From positions 558,001-622,000 of the forward strand of contig NZ_CP110224.1 of assembly GCF_026013645.1 (NCBI RefSeq): 64,000 nucleotides of DNA. Reading direction: 5' to 3'. Made by a program: the position numbers and the translations under genes. Positions 8,241 to 17,090 of the stretch are shown one piece after another; positions within the stretch are counted from its first letter, which is position 1; every line of letters starts with the position of its first letter. Source of the stretch: Virgibacillus natechei. GTDB lineage: Bacteria; Bacillota; Bacilli; Bacillales; Amphibacillaceae. The notes beneath the pieces were generated by a model, which saw nothing but the letters and a program-made list of their open reading frames with translations, made no database searches and had not been told where the DNA came from.

Positions 8241-8411
8241 CGTAACACCCCTATTTACACATCTCGTCTGATAAAGTATGCATTTTACTAACAATTGTTA
8301 CTAATGGTTGATACTCACTAGAAAATTTTTGTGAAACAGGACAAAAACCTTCTCATAAAACGTTATTCTGAATACGATGTAGCAGACCGTTAAATAGGAG
8401 GTGTAATGTTT

Positions 8412-8714
8412 ATGTTTCCTGCAAGACCAAGACGACCAATGCCACCATTTCAATCACGTCCACCTGGACCACCTTTTCAATTTGGCCCACCTCAAAGACC
8501 ACCTCAAAGGCCACCTCAAAGGCCACCTCAAAGGCCACCTCAAGGGCAACAGCCAAACAAACCAAGTTTAAAGTCTCAATTTCAAACACCTGAAGGACGG
8601 TGGGATTTTGAGAAAATATCATCAACTGCCCAACAAATGCACGGGATATACAACCAGGTAAGTCCGATGATTACGCAAGTGGGTCCAATGGTTTCCAAAT
8701 TTTTTACAAGGTAA
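8412..8714 (+). CDS. YppG-like proline/glutamine-rich spore protein
   Basis: 100-residue protein. The N-terminal half is low-complexity Pro/Arg/Gln with five PPQR-type units. The C-terminal half, F-Q-T-P-E-G-R-W-D-F-E-K-I followed by QQMHGIYNQVSPM and ending in a Phe-rich tail, resembles the YppG family. YppG is reported as a spore protein in Bacillus. The ATG at 8412 is preferred over 8406 because AGGAGGTG lies 8 bases from the former and only 2 from the latter. Expression late in sporulation is plausible, but no clear sigma-K promoter was found. Confidence 0.72.
   Translation: MFPARPRRPMPPFQSRPPGPPFQFGPPQRPPQRPPQRPPQRPPQGQQPNKPSLKSQFQTPEGRWDFEKISSTAQQMHGIYNQVSPMITQVGPMVSKFFTR
8487..8546 (+). 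repeat. 12-bp tandem repeat encoding PPQR units
   Basis: Five copies of CCACCTCAAAGG, nearly perfect, in frame within the YppG-like gene. This is a likely site of copy-number change between strains. Confidence 0.9.
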
Positions 8715-8786
8715 ATAATAGGAATCTCTTGATTTGAAAGTAACGTAATGACAGGGCTCGTTATTTATCCTTCCATTTCTAAATAT

Positions 8787-8824
8787 CCAAGCTTGTAGGA
8801 GGGTAATTCTTTTTACAAGCTTGG
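8787..8824 (+). terminator. Stem-loop downstream of the yppG-like gene
   Basis: CCAAGCTTGTA / TACAAGCTTGG, a perfect 11-bp stem with a 16-base loop, 70 bases after the stop. It lacks a T-run, so its terminator function is uncertain. The rest of 8715-9040 holds a copy of a dispersed repeat (8930-8995). Confidence 0.4.
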
Positions 8825-8929
8825 AATTAAATATAGTAATGAACTATTTTATCCAAAAATCATAATGTATGGTAGTTACTTTCTAGTCCTGTGCTTTTTA
8901 CCAGTCGCACCGCCGGCATTAGCACGTAC

Positions 8930-8995
8930 TGGGGCTGGGACTGCGCTTACTCGTCCCACCGAAGACATTTGCGATTACTCGCCCCAACACAAACA
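8930..8995 (+). repeat. Dispersed repeat segment (CTGCGCTTACTCGTCCCACC type)
   Basis: GGGACTGCGCTTACTCGTCC and CACCGAAGACATTTGCG recur at 26365-26420 and, diverged, at 11544-11570 and (minus strand) 11965-12020. It is noncoding here. Confidence 0.75.
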
Positions 8996-9040
8996 TTAAG
9001 CAATGAGGGGTAGGTTATAGAAGGGGGAAGGGGCACTAAA

Positions 9041-9751
9041 TTGAAACATTCATATCTCGATTTTTTGGCATTATTTGGGGTTGGGGGTGCACATCCTGGG
9101 GGACTTAAGCTTACAAAAGCTATATTAGCGACAGAAAATTTAGATGAAAAGAAGTCCGTTCTTGATGTTGGTTGTGGAACCGGTCAAACCTCTGCATATA
9201 TTCAGGAACAGTATCAATGTACGGTTACGTCATTAGATTCCAACAAGATAATGGTGGATAAGGCAAGACAGCGGTTCTTATCCTTACAATTACCAGTGGA
9301 AGTTATAGAGGGGAGCGCTGAGGCCCTCCCTTTTAATGAATCCGTATTTGATATGGTTCTTTCTGAATCCGTAGCATCATTTACAGATGCATCTTTAACT
9401 ATTCCAGCGTTCAAAAGGATGCTCAAATCAGATGGTGTGTTGATTGTAGTGGAGATGGTACTTGAAAAGCCACTTATTGAAAAAGAAATGAAACCAATTG
9501 TTGATTTTTACGGTGTTCATCAGTTATTAACGGAATCCCAATGGTATGACAGATTCAAAAGAGTAGGTTTCACTCATATAGATATCCAGAAAGTTACGTT
9601 AGGAGATGGGGGAGAGGATCTGGAAAATGCTCCAGACTTTTCTGTATCTGAAAATATAGACGATGCATACTTTGAGATTCTCGAAAAACATGAACACTTA
9701 ACGAAATTTTATAAGGATATATTAGGTTTTCGCATTTTTAAATGTTATTAG
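9041..9751 (+). CDS. Class I SAM-dependent methyltransferase
   Basis: 236 residues. LDVGCGTGQTSAY is SAM-binding motif I, EGSAEALPFNESVFDMVLSES gives the acidic and post-I motifs, and FKRMLKSDGVLIVVEM the later strand; this is the Methyltransf_11/25 type fold. The start is TTG with a purine-rich AAGGGG site 7 bases upstream. The substrate is unknown; such small methyltransferases act on small molecules or quinones. The next gene, a GNAT acetyltransferase, starts 71 bases downstream. Confidence 0.8.
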   Translation: MKHSYLDFLALFGVGGAHPGGLKLTKAILATENLDEKKSVLDVGCGTGQTSAYIQEQYQCTVTSLDSNKIMVDKARQRFLSLQLPVEVIEGSAEALPFNESVFDMVLSESVASFTDASLTIPAFKRMLKSDGVLIVVEMVLEKPLIEKEMKPIVDFYGVHQLLTESQWYDRFKRVGFTHIDIQKVTLGDGGEDLENAPDFSVSENIDDAYFEILEKHEHLTKFYKDILGFRIFKCY

Positions 9752-9822
9752 TGCCCTGATAAATATCATGTGAAGTCTTGTCACTTGTTCCAGATATCAT
9801 TCAAAAGGGTGGTGAAAGGTTA

Positions 9823-10275
9823 ATGACTATTAGAGTAGCTACTTATAGTGAAACACAAAAAATTTTAAAGTATGCTCCTGCTGTATTAAAAGAAGCTACG
9901 GTGGGTTATTATGAACCAAGGCGAGATATAGCGCGGCAATTAGCGTCCTCCTTTTTAATTGGTGGTGGGTATTATATTGTTTATACCGAAAATAATGTTA
10001 TTCAGGGTTGGGTTGGTGTAGGAGAGATCTTTGATAATTATTCCAGTGAAAAGATCGGTTTTATTCCAGAAATTTATGTTATGCCAAATGATAGAAAAAA
10101 GGGAATAGCAGATAAATTATGTAAAGAAGTATTTAGAAAACTGAAAGAAAGTGGACATAAAAAAGTACAATTAAATGTGTTCTCAGGGAATCATGCAAAA
10201 GATCTTTATCACAAACTTGGGTTTCAAGATATATCCACAATAATGGAGAAAGGTTTAGATGGCGATGACCTTTAA
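9823..10275 (+). CDS. GNAT family N-acetyltransferase
   Basis: 150-residue acetyltransferase. Residues 85-110 (IPEIYVMPNDRKKGIADKL) form the acetyl-CoA binding motif A (R-x-x-G-I/x-A), followed by KKVQLNVFSGNHAKDLYHKLGF, the typical motif B ending. The start is the ATG at 9823, after GGTGGTGA; an earlier TTG at 9778 has no site. The substrate is unknown. Confidence 0.82.
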   Translation: MTIRVATYSETQKILKYAPAVLKEATVGYYEPRRDIARQLASSFLIGGGYYIVYTENNVIQGWVGVGEIFDNYSSEKIGFIPEIYVMPNDRKKGIADKLCKEVFRKLKESGHKKVQLNVFSGNHAKDLYHKLGFQDISTIMEKGLDGDDL

Positions 10276-10321
10276 CTTTTGTCTAAACAGATGTTGTATA
10301 CGGATGTAAATTGTGATTTTT

Positions 10322-10330
10322 TGATATAAT
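10322..10330 (+). promoter_or_regulatory. Extended -10 promoter for the response regulator
   Basis: TGATATAAT is an extended -10 (TGnTATAAT), about 50 bases before the chosen start. No good -35 was found, as is common with extended -10 promoters. Confidence 0.5.
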
Positions 10331-10379
10331 ATTAATTGAAGTAAGAGGTAAGTGATATATTATGTCAGAGGTGACCCTA

Positions 10380-10934
10380 TTGAATAAAGTTCTTTTAGTA
10401 GATGATGAACAACGGATGCTAGATTTATTGGGACTGTACTTGAAGCCATATAATTATACGTATAAAAAAGCCCTGGGATCCAAAGAAGCCTTATCTTACA
10501 TGGAACAGGAATCTTTTCAGCTTGTTTTACTTGATATTATGATGCCAGATTTAGATGGTTGGGAACTTTGCCGAAAGATTAGAAGAATTTCGGATGTCCC
10601 TATTATTATGATAACTGGTCGCGACCAACCAGGTGATATCATTAAAGGACTGCGATTAGGTGCTGACGATTATATGATTAAGCCATTTCATAAGGATGAA
10701 TTATTAGCCAGAATGGAAGCATTGTTACGCAGGAGAAATCCTAGGAATCCTAATCAAGTATTTGCGAGGGAACAATTAATTGATTTGGTATGGGGATACA
10801 CTTCCGTTACGGATGAAAGAACAGTAGATTCCCACGTGAGGAATATGCGAGGGAAAATTAGAGATGCAGGATTTCCAATCGATAAGCATCTAAAAACAGT
10901 TTGGGGGGTAGGATATAAATGGATGAATGCTTAA
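10380..10934 (+). CDS. OmpR-type response regulator with internal deletion in the DNA-binding domain
   Basis: 184 residues from a TTG at 10380 preceded by AGAGGTGA (an ATG at 10362 is the alternative, giving 190). The receiver is complete: VLLVDDE, phospho-acceptor Asp in LLDIMMPD, MITGR and the conserved Lys in MIKPFHKDEL. After ALLRRRNP the sequence jumps straight to NPNQVFAREQLIDLVWGY, the second half of the winged helix, then the recognition helix region ERTVDSHVRNMRGKIRD and the wing GVGYKW. About 40 residues, including the beta-sheet and first helix of the effector domain, are missing compared with the usual 225-235. No histidine kinase is adjacent. It is probably defective in normal DNA binding, or a decaying gene. 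Confidence 0.8.
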   Translation: MNKVLLVDDEQRMLDLLGLYLKPYNYTYKKALGSKEALSYMEQESFQLVLLDIMMPDLDGWELCRKIRRISDVPIIMITGRDQPGDIIKGLRLGADDYMIKPFHKDELLARMEALLRRRNPRNPNQVFAREQLIDLVWGYTSVTDERTVDSHVRNMRGKIRDAGFPIDKHLKTVWGVGYKWMNA

Positions 10935-10936
10935 CG

Positions 10937-10970
10937 TTTTTTCGTTTTGATTAAGTGCGAAACGAAAAAA
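10937..10970 (+). terminator. Terminator-like hairpin after the response regulator
   Basis: TTTTTTCGTTT / AAACGAAAAAA, an 11-bp stem with a 12-base loop starting 3 bases after the stop codon. Confidence 0.5.
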
Positions 10971-10995
10971 GAGCTATTGCAGGGAACAGCTCTTT
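10964..10995 (-). terminator. Terminator of the cupredoxin gene
   Basis: Minus-strand AAAGAGCT / AGCTCTTT with a 12-base loop, followed by TTTTCG. It lies 10 bases past the stop of the cupredoxin gene. Confidence 0.65.
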
Positions 10996-11004
10996 CAGAA
11001 TAGA

Positions 11005-11379
11005 TTATTCTACGATCAATGTAGTTACCATGTCATCATGTCCTTCACCACATGGGATATTACAATATATGGTGTATTTACCAGGTTCATCTGCTGTAAA
11101 TGTTGTCTCGCCCTCACCATCAAGATGTACATCAAGTTCATCGATGGAAATTCCGTGCATACCTTCTTCATTCGTGAGCGTTAGACTAATTTCTTCACCA
11201 GCTGGTACTGTGACGTCTTCGCCTAAGTCAAAGTTAGTTGCAGTTATATTAACTTCATTGGCGGCATCTCCTGCTCCTGCATCTTCACCACTCGCCGGTT
11301 CACTGCTATCGCCACCACCGCAGGCTGCAAGAATCAAAACCAGGCCTAAAAATAAAGTTGCTAATAGACTTTTTTTCAT
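11005..11379 (-). CDS. CuA-type cupredoxin lipoprotein
   Basis: 124-residue lipoprotein: signal peptide with lipobox LAAC (lipidated Cys at residue 20), then an acidic Gly/Ala/Ser linker and a single cupredoxin domain (about 42-124). The C-terminal loop CNIPCGEGHDDM has the Cys-x3-Cys-x3-His-x2-Met spacing of the binuclear CuA site of cytochrome c oxidase subunit II, and MHGISI supplies the first His. There are no membrane helices as in subunit II. A role in copper handling or electron transfer at the outer membrane face is inferred. AGGGGGA lies upstream of the ATG, and no other oxidase genes are near. Confidence 0.82.
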   Translation of the reverse strand: MKKSLLATLFLGLVLILAACGGGDSSEPASGEDAGAGDAANEVNITATNFDLGEDVTVPAGEEISLTLTNEEGMHGISIDELDVHLDGEGETTFTADEPGKYTIYCNIPCGEGHDDMVTTLIVE

Positions 11380-11543
11380 AAATAAGTCCCCCTAAATGAT
11401 ATTTAATTACCTTTACAATAATGATTATAGAGATTAAATATGCAGTTTTTATGGAGAACTTAAGGCAAATCTATGAACAATAATGCACAAGCTAAATTAT
11501 GAATCTTTTAATGAAGCTTTTTTCTAAAAGATTGTGACTGTGG

Positions 11544-11770
11544 TTACTTGTCCCACTGAAAAGAATTGTTGTTTTGATACAAAATCTATAAAAGACGACA
11601 TAGTTTGAAATTAAGGTTGATGCTTTTTACCCGCTACGGAAATACACTACGCTTTCCGCGGGTGACCCGTGAGCCTTCTCGAACTCCGTTCTGCGGGGTC
11701 TCACTTTGGCCACTGTTCCCGCAGGAGTCTCCGTGTATTTCCTTCGCTGGTATTGTTCATTGTAACTTTT
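11544..11770 (+). repeat. Dispersed GC-rich intergenic repeat, copy A
   Basis: Begins with TTGTCCCACTGAAAAGAATT and TTGTTGTTTT, passes TATAAAAGACGAC, then CGCTTTCCGCGGG, GCGGGGTCT, TTCCCGCAGGAGTCT and CTTCGCTG. These blocks recur in inverted orientation at 11920-12198 (copy B). Base composition is far above the surroundings. Short reading frames inside are not genes. Confidence 0.8.
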
Positions 11771-11919
11771 TAGAAAACTTCGGCAGCATTATATCCCATG
11801 AAAAAATCGGTGTTTGTATTTTTGAGGAGTCTCGCGTCTTCCGCGGCTTCTAACCGTTTTCTTCATGTGAGAAGAACTAATCAAAAACGTTAATTTCATG
11901 GGCTACAACAAATCGATAA

Positions 11920-12198
11920 CCAGAATGCCTCAGATCAGCGAAGGCAGAATACGTAGACTCCTGTGGGAACAATGGTTTTCGGTGGGGCGAGCATTTACGC
12001 GCAGCCCCAGCACGTGACCGAAGACCCCGCAGCGGCGATCTTCCGCGAGGAGGCTGAGGCCGTGCCCACGGAAAGCGGAGTATTCTGCCGTAGCGAATCC
12101 AAGCACCAACCATCATTAGAACGAGAGGCAGCGTCACGAAAGAGAATTGTCACTGCGTCGTCTTTTATATCAACTCCGAAAATGTAAAAACAACAATA
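11920..12198 (-). repeat. Dispersed GC-rich intergenic repeat, copy B (inverted)
   Basis: Read on the minus strand: TTGTTGTTTTTAC, GTTGATATAAAAGACGACG, GCTACGGCAGAATACTCCG, CTTTCCGTGGGCACGG, TGCGGGGTCTTCGG, then an inserted CTGCGCGTAAATGCTCGCCC module and ACAGGAGTCTACG. Together with copy A it forms a long imperfect palindrome filling the 870-base gap between the cupredoxin gene and lipA. Confidence 0.8.
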
Positions 12199-12230
12199 CT
12201 TACAAAAAGAGCCTGTAATAGATGACGATT

Positions 12231-12258
12231 CCTTATCAAGATGTAAACCTCGATAAGG
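12231..12258 (-). terminator. Possible terminator after lipA
   Basis: CCTTATC / GATAAGG stem with a 14-base loop just past the lipA stop. A T-run (CTCTTTTTG) comes about 20 bases later. Weak. Confidence 0.35.
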
Positions 12259-12270
12259 GACCTTCGCTTT

Positions 12271-13215
12271 TTAAAAGTTAAATTTAACTTCTGTATTTTC
12301 CTGGTCTTCTACGCCTTTCATATAATCAATTCTACGCTGTGCGGATGCTTGGGTTACTTGCTCATCCGCATGGTACGAGGAGCGTACAAACGGGCCGGCT
12401 TCACAATGGCGAAATCCCATTTCTAATGCAATTTGTTTTAGTTCTTCAAACTCATCTGGATGGTAATAACGCTCGACCGGTAAGTGTTTTTTTGTTGGTT
12501 GTAAATATTGACCGATTGTTACAATGTCTACATCGTGAGCTAATAAATCATCCATTGCTTGAATTAGTTCTTCCTTTGTTTCACCAAGCCCAACCATAAT
12601 GCTTGATTTCGTAGGTGTATCTGGAGCGATCTCTTTCACACGCTGTAAAAGCTGTAATGAACGGTCATACATCGCTATTGCTCTAACTTTTTTTGTCAAA
12701 CGCCGTACGGTTTCAATGTTGTGGTTAAATATGTCTGGTCCGCTATCCATTAGTGTATGCAGACTCTCATAATCGCCCTTCATATCAGAAGGTAAGATTT
12801 CAATGGTGGATCCAGGATTTTGGGTGCGAATTTGTCGGACTGTTTCAGCAAAAACTGCTGCACCGCCATCTTTCAAGTCATCGCGTGCAACTGCTGTAAT
12901 CACCGTATGCTTTAACCCCATAATGGCAACAGATTCAGCAACTCGTTTCGGTTCTCCCCAGTCGAGTTCATTTGGCAATCCTGTTTTCACTGCACAAAAG
13001 CGGCAACCACGCGTACATGTATCGCCTAAAATCATAAATGTAGCCGTTTGTCGTTCGCTCCAGCACTCATAGATATTTGGGCATCGTGCTTCTTCACAAA
13101 CGGTATTTAATTTCTTGTCCCGCATCAGGTGCTTAAGCTCTCTGTATGATTCATTGGTGTTAATCTTCGTCTTCAGCCATTTCGGTTTACGTATATACGT
13201 TGCTTGTTCTGCCAC
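12271..13215 (-). CDS. lipA: Lipoyl synthase
   Basis: 314-residue radical-SAM enzyme that inserts two sulfur atoms into protein-bound octanoyl groups. Both iron-sulfur clusters are marked: the auxiliary cluster motif [12 protein letters not shown] and the radical SAM motif CTRGCRFC, plus the C-terminal RSSYHA. Length is normal for the family. The start is GTG at 13215 with AAGGAGCG 8 bases upstream; it overlaps the end of the upstream lipM by 29 bases in another frame, so the two are translated from one message. Together they make lipoyl groups from octanoyl-ACP. Confidence 0.96.
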   Translation of the reverse strand: MAEQATYIRKPKWLKTKINTNESYRELKHLMRDKKLNTVCEEARCPNIYECWSERQTATFMILGDTCTRGCRFCAVKTGLPNELDWGEPKRVAESVAIMGLKHTVITAVARDDLKDGGAAVFAETVRQIRTQNPGSTIEILPSDMKGDYESLHTLMDSGPDIFNHNIETVRRLTKKVRAIAMYDRSLQLLQRVKEIAPDTPTKSSIMVGLGETKEELIQAMDDLLAHDVDIVTIGQYLQPTKKHLPVERYYHPDEFEELKQIALEMGFRHCEAGPFVRSSYHADEQVTQASAQRRIDYMKGVEDQENTEVKFNF

Positions 13216-14047
13216 TTATAACACGCTCCTTCGATTTATTATTCCATAACGATGAATCATATTTTGTATTCGCTAAATGGTATACTTCTTCCCACTGGCT
13301 TTTCGATAGCTCTATGGGGTTTAGCTCAATATCTAACCCTGTTCGAAAACCTTCTTTGAAAGCTACTGTCATCATGTCATACGTATGCTTTTGGTTCGTT
13401 AGCTGATCAATGGTAATAGCCTTTTTTTCAAAGGATTCACGCTTTCGTTGTTTTATCGCTTCAGAAGGGAAAAGGAACATGTCAAATAACATCTCTGCGT
13501 CAATACTCATAGGAATGGAACCATGTTGCAGAAGGACACCTTTTTTCCTTGTTTGTGCGTTACCAGAGATTTTCTTGCCATCAACGACCATTTCATAAGA
13601 TGCTGGCTTTTCAAAGCAGATAGCTGTTCTGTCCTTATTCCTTTTCTTTTCCGGTATGGCATAATCGGCTTGGATACCTAAATTTTTATACCCCTCCAGA
13701 ACACCTTTTGATAACACATAGTAGGCTTCTTTTACCGACTTTGGAAGGGAAGGGTCCTGTTCAGAAATGACAAGACTATATGTAAGTTCATTGTCATGTA
13801 ATACAGCACTTCCTCCAGTTAGCCGACGGACGTATTGACAACCGTGTTTCTCCAGAGCATTAAAATCAATCGATTTCTCTGCCTTTTGAAAATGGCCAAC
13901 GGTTAAACTGGGTACTTTCCATCCATAAAGCCGTAATGTGGGTGGAATTTCTCCTTTGCTATGCCAATTTAATAAAGCTTCATCCAATGCCATATTAACT
14001 GCTGCATTGTGGAACCCGGTATTCAAAAAACCCCATTCTTTTTCCAA
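13187..14047 (-). CDS. lipM: Octanoyl-ACP:GcvH octanoyltransferase (LipM type)
   Basis: 286-residue member of the biotin/lipoate ligase fold. It begins [21 protein letters not shown] and has [18 protein letters not shown], then [11 protein letters not shown] with the catalytic Cys of LipM, and [11 protein letters not shown] with the conserved Lys and Gly. B. subtilis LipM (YqhM) has the same order of motifs. It transfers octanoate from ACP to GcvH as the first step of lipoyl synthesis. The start is the TTG at 14047, 5 bases after a strong GGAGGTGA. Upstream lies a TPP riboswitch and terminator and no strong separate promoter, so thiamine pyrophosphate control of lipoate synthesis is possible. 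Confidence 0.9.
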   Translation of the reverse strand: MEKEWGFLNTGFHNAAVNMALDEALLNWHSKGEIPPTLRLYGWKVPSLTVGHFQKAEKSIDFNALEKHGCQYVRRLTGGSAVLHDNELTYSLVISEQDPSLPKSVKEAYYVLSKGVLEGYKNLGIQADYAIPEKKRNKDRTAICFEKPASYEMVVDGKKISGNAQTRKKGVLLQHGSIPMSIDAEMLFDMFLFPSEAIKQRKRESFEKKAITIDQLTNQKHTYDMMTVAFKEGFRTGLDIELNPIELSKSQWEEVYHLANTKYDSSLWNNKSKERVISGRTSNVYT

Positions 14048-14169
14048 AAAATCACCTCCGATTATAAAAAAAATTTTTATAAACAAGCTAGAAATTAACG
14101 TAATGAGCCCTTAGGGGGAATTCGTCTAATATTGTATACTGTTCCGATTGAAATACATGGTTTTAATGT

Positions 14170-14210
14170 TAAAAAAAACAGACTACATCCCTTAAGAAAT
14201 GCAGTCTGTT
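14170..14210 (-). terminator. Terminator associated with the second TPP riboswitch
   Basis: Minus-strand AACAGACTGCAT / ATGTAGTCTGTT, a 12-bp stem with one G-T pair, then eight T. It closely resembles the ykoF leader terminator, between aptamer and lipM. Confidence 0.82.
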
Positions 14211-14249
14211 TGTATGTTTATTCCTAAACATATATGAATATACAAAAAA

Positions 14250-14344
14250 ACGCACATCCCCACGCTAGTATTATCTATTTCGGGTACAAAGGGTCAGAAC
14301 TATTCAGTTCTTCTCAGCTACTTTTACAGCACCCCTAGTGCTCA
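14250..14344 (-). promoter_or_regulatory. TPP riboswitch upstream of lipM-lipA
   Basis: Minus strand has GAGCACTAGGGGTGC, GCTGAGAAG, GACCCTTTGTACCCG and GATAATACTAGCGTGGGGAT. Compared with the ykoF copy, the CTGG/CCAG helix reads TAG/CTA, with base changes on both sides that keep pairing, so the aptamer looks under selection. The first downstream gene on this strand is lipM. Confidence 0.88.
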
Positions 14345-14481
14345 TCGTTATATACAATTTCTATACTTAGCGTATAGGAAATACTTCCAATTGTAAAGGA
14401 AATAACTGTTTATTTTGTTTTGTTGAACAAAGGGAATTGGCTGAAAACGAGGCTAAGTCGTATTTCTTTTCCTCTAAAGAA

Positions 14482-15273
14482 TTAATGGTTGATTTCAAGC
14501 TTTAAACTCCCATGTATCAAGTCTTTAATTTCATCGGTTTTTCCTTTGTGTAATAAATCTACAATCTTGCTTCCAACGATCACACCATCACAATAGGAAC
14601 TGAGATCACGGGCTTGTTGGATATCTGAGACCCCGAATCCTGCCAAGACAGGGACGGAACTGTGCTCCTTCAGCATCTGCAGGTAATCTTCTACCATTGC
14701 GTCATGTACCGTGCGAGCTCCCGTTGTTCCCGTAACAGAAACAGCATAGAGGAACCCTTCCGATCGTTTTGCTAGTTCGACCAAACGCTCTTTCGGACTT
14801 GTCATTGCTGCAAGTCGAATAAAAGCAATCGAATTTTCCTGTAAGTGTCCAGCTAGAATCGATTCCTCCTCTAACGGCAAGTCGGGAATAATCACACCGT
14901 CAACACCGGATTCCCTGCAATCAACAGCAAATTTTTCTGTACCATATGCTACGATCGGATTTAAATACGTCATTAAGATAATAGGAACAGAACGATTTTC
15001 TTTAAAATCCTGCAATTTCTTGAGTATGGACATAAGTGTTGTTCCATTTTCCAATGCGCGAATCCCTGCTTCCTGAATGGTTGGGCCGTCTGCAACTGGA
15101 TCGGAAAAGGGGATGCCAAGCTCAATTGCTGCCACACCACATTCCTGTAAAAACTGAATCCGTTCTTCTAAACGATCGAGTCCACCATCACCAGCCATAA
15201 TGTAAGGGACAAATAATTTCTCATTAGCTGCTTGTTTTTCCTGAAAGGATTGATCTATTTTTGATTTCCCCAT
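14482..15273 (-). CDS. trpA: Tryptophan synthase alpha subunit
   Basis: 263 residues, TIM-barrel fold. FVPYIMAGD, the catalytic Glu in AAIELGIPFSDPVADGP (also containing the catalytic Asp), and the phosphate-binding loop near GFGVSD and VIVGSKIV are present. It cleaves indole-3-glycerol phosphate to indole, which is channelled to TrpB. GGAGGA lies 8 bases before the ATG and the gene starts 1 base after trpB ends. It is the last gene of the operon; no clear terminator was found downstream. Confidence 0.96.
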   Translation of the reverse strand: MGKSKIDQSFQEKQAANEKLFVPYIMAGDGGLDRLEERIQFLQECGVAAIELGIPFSDPVADGPTIQEAGIRALENGTTLMSILKKLQDFKENRSVPIILMTYLNPIVAYGTEKFAVDCRESGVDGVIIPDLPLEEESILAGHLQENSIAFIRLAAMTSPKERLVELAKRSEGFLYAVSVTGTTGARTVHDAMVEDYLQMLKEHSSVPVLAGFGVSDIQQARDLSSYCDGVIVGSKIVDLLHKGKTDEIKDLIHGSLKLEINH

Positions 15274-15274
15274 A

Positions 15275-16480
15275 TTATTTTTCCTCCAATCTGTCTTTTA
15301 CTTGTTCAACATCTTTATCACCACGGCCGGACAAGCAAATGACCAATGTCTGATCTTGTTTCATTTCTTCAGCGAATTTCATGGCATAAGCCACGGCATG
15401 TGCGCTTTCTAGTGCTGGGATAATTCCTTCTGATTTGGATAATTCCTGTAATGCATTTAATGCTACTTCATCTGTTATCGATGTGTATGTCACACGATCT
15501 GTTTGGTGTAAATGACTATGCTCAGGGCCAACACCTGGATAGTCGAGACCTGCTGAAATGGAGAACGCCTCTTTAATTTGGCCATCGTTGTCCTGTAATA
15601 AATGGCTTAATGTCCCATGTAATATACCTGTCGTACCATGAGATAATGTAGCAGCATGGTTACCAGTTTCCAAACCTTCCCCACCAGCCTCAACACCGAA
15701 TAGCTTTACATTTTGGTCCTGAATAAATGGATAAAACATTCCCATCGCATTACTGCCCCCACCCACACAGGCAACAATGGCATTCGGTAACGCGCTCGTC
15801 TGATCAACAATTTGTTTTTTTGTTTCCTCGCCAATCACAGATTGAAAGTCACGAACTATTTTTGGAAAAGGATGTGGGCCAACGACGGAACCTATAATAT
15901 AGTGGGTGTCATTCACATGACTTACCCAGTAGCGTAAGGCTTCGTTGACTGCATCTTTTAAGGTTCCACTGCCATGCGAAACACTTCGGACTTCAGCTCC
16001 TAATAATTCCATTCGAAAAACATTCAATTTCTGGCGACGAATGTCCTCCTCACCCATAAAAACGACACAATCGAGATCCAGTAGTGCACAGACTGTGGCG
16101 GTCGCTACCCCGTGCTGTCCTGCACCTGTTTCAGCGACCACTTTTTTCTTCCCCATTCTTCGTGTTAGAAGGGCTTGGCCGACTGTGTTATTAATTTTGT
16201 GTGCACCGGTATGGTTTAAGTCCTCGCGCTTTAAATAAATTTGCGGTCCACCTATTTTTTTCGAAAGTTTTTCAGCATAGTAAAGCGGTGTTTCACGACC
16301 TACATACTGTTTAAGGTAATAATTTAGTTCGTCAATAAATTCAGGATCATTCTTTGCCTCGTCATATGCTTTTTCCAACTCAATTACGGCCGGCATTAAT
16401 AATTCCGGGACAAACCGCCCGCCGAAATCACCGTATTTTCCTGTTTTGTCAGGCATTGTGTATGTTGTCAATTGACTCAT
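15275..16480 (-). CDS. trpB: Tryptophan synthase beta subunit
   Basis: 401-residue PLP enzyme that joins indole and serine. Signature motifs are present: [11 protein letters not shown], the PLP lysine in [28 protein letters not shown], the phosphate loop [18 protein letters not shown] and CLSGRGDKD. The listed ATG has a poor ribosome site; the TTG three codons later lies 9 bases after AAAGG and may be the real start. It overlaps the end of trpF by 32 bases. Confidence 0.96.
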   Translation of the reverse strand: MSQLTTYTMPDKTGKYGDFGGRFVPELLMPAVIELEKAYDEAKNDPEFIDELNYYLKQYVGRETPLYYAEKLSKKIGGPQIYLKREDLNHTGAHKINNTVGQALLTRRMGKKKVVAETGAGQHGVATATVCALLDLDCVVFMGEEDIRRQKLNVFRMELLGAEVRSVSHGSGTLKDAVNEALRYWVSHVNDTHYIIGSVVGPHPFPKIVRDFQSVIGEETKKQIVDQTSALPNAIVACVGGGSNAMGMFYPFIQDQNVKLFGVEAGGEGLETGNHAATLSHGTTGILHGTLSHLLQDNDGQIKEAFSISAGLDYPGVGPEHSHLHQTDRVTYTSITDEVALNALQELSKSEGIIPALESAHAVAYAMKFAEEMKQDQTLVICLSGRGDKDVEQVKDRLEEK

Positions 16481-17087
16481 CCTTTCGTGTGCTTTTTGCT
16501 AATCGGATAAAATTCATGATCTTTTTAGGATCCTTTTCGCCGTTTGTTTCGACGCCGCTAGAAACATCAACGCAGCCAGGGTTAACTTGCTTCCTTGCCT
16601 GTTGGATGTTTTCAGGTGTTAACCCACCAGCTAACATAATTTTTGCTCGATCAATGGATAGATTGCGCGTTACATCCCAGTCAAATACAGTTCCGTTGCC
16701 TCCGCGGTTTTTCCCAAAAGGACTATCGAGAAGATAAAAATCACTCGGATACGTATGCATTGCTGAAAAATGTTCAGGCTCGGCTGGAAATGCTTTAATA
16801 ATTTTGAATGGAAGCTGTTCAGCCAATTCTGGAGTCTCATCCCCGTGAAGCTGAATGAAATCTAAACCAACAAGTGTTGCGATCTCCGTCATTGTCTCGA
16901 TTGTTTCATTTACAAAAACACCAACTTTTTTAACGGAAGGGGGGATCGACTGAGCAATGGTAGCAGCATCTTCGGCTGTGATTTCGCGTTTACTTGGTGC
17001 AAAAACAAATCCGATAAAGTCAGCGCCAGCATTTACTGCGGTCTGAGCTGCCTCTTCTGTTTTAATCCCACAAATTTTCACCAGCAC
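16449..17087 (-). CDS. trpF: Phosphoribosylanthranilate isomerase
   Basis: 212 residues. [10 protein letters not shown] with the catalytic Cys, [25 protein letters not shown], then the catalytic Asp in FDWDV and [13 protein letters not shown] with the phosphate-binding SSGVE all match TrpF. The start is GTG at 17087, 3 bases beyond the end of trpC. Confidence 0.95.
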   Translation of the reverse strand: MLVKICGIKTEEAAQTAVNAGADFIGFVFAPSKREITAEDAATIAQSIPPSVKKVGVFVNETIETMTEIATLVGLDFIQLHGDETPELAEQLPFKIIKAFPAEPEHFSAMHTYPSDFYLLDSPFGKNRGGNGTVFDWDVTRNLSIDRAKIMLAGGLTPENIQQARKQVNPGCVDVSSGVETNGEKDPKKIMNFIRLAKSTRKDESIDNIHNA

Positions 17088-17090
17088 GTT

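Noticed and set aside
8487..8546. Regular short repeats that could suggest a CRISPR array
   Set aside because: The units are 12 bases, directly adjacent with no spacers, and encode PPQR repeats in a real gene.
11605..12187. Several 70-90 codon frames in the cupredoxin-lipA gap
   Set aside because: They fall inside the inverted GC-rich repeat copies and change frame between copies.
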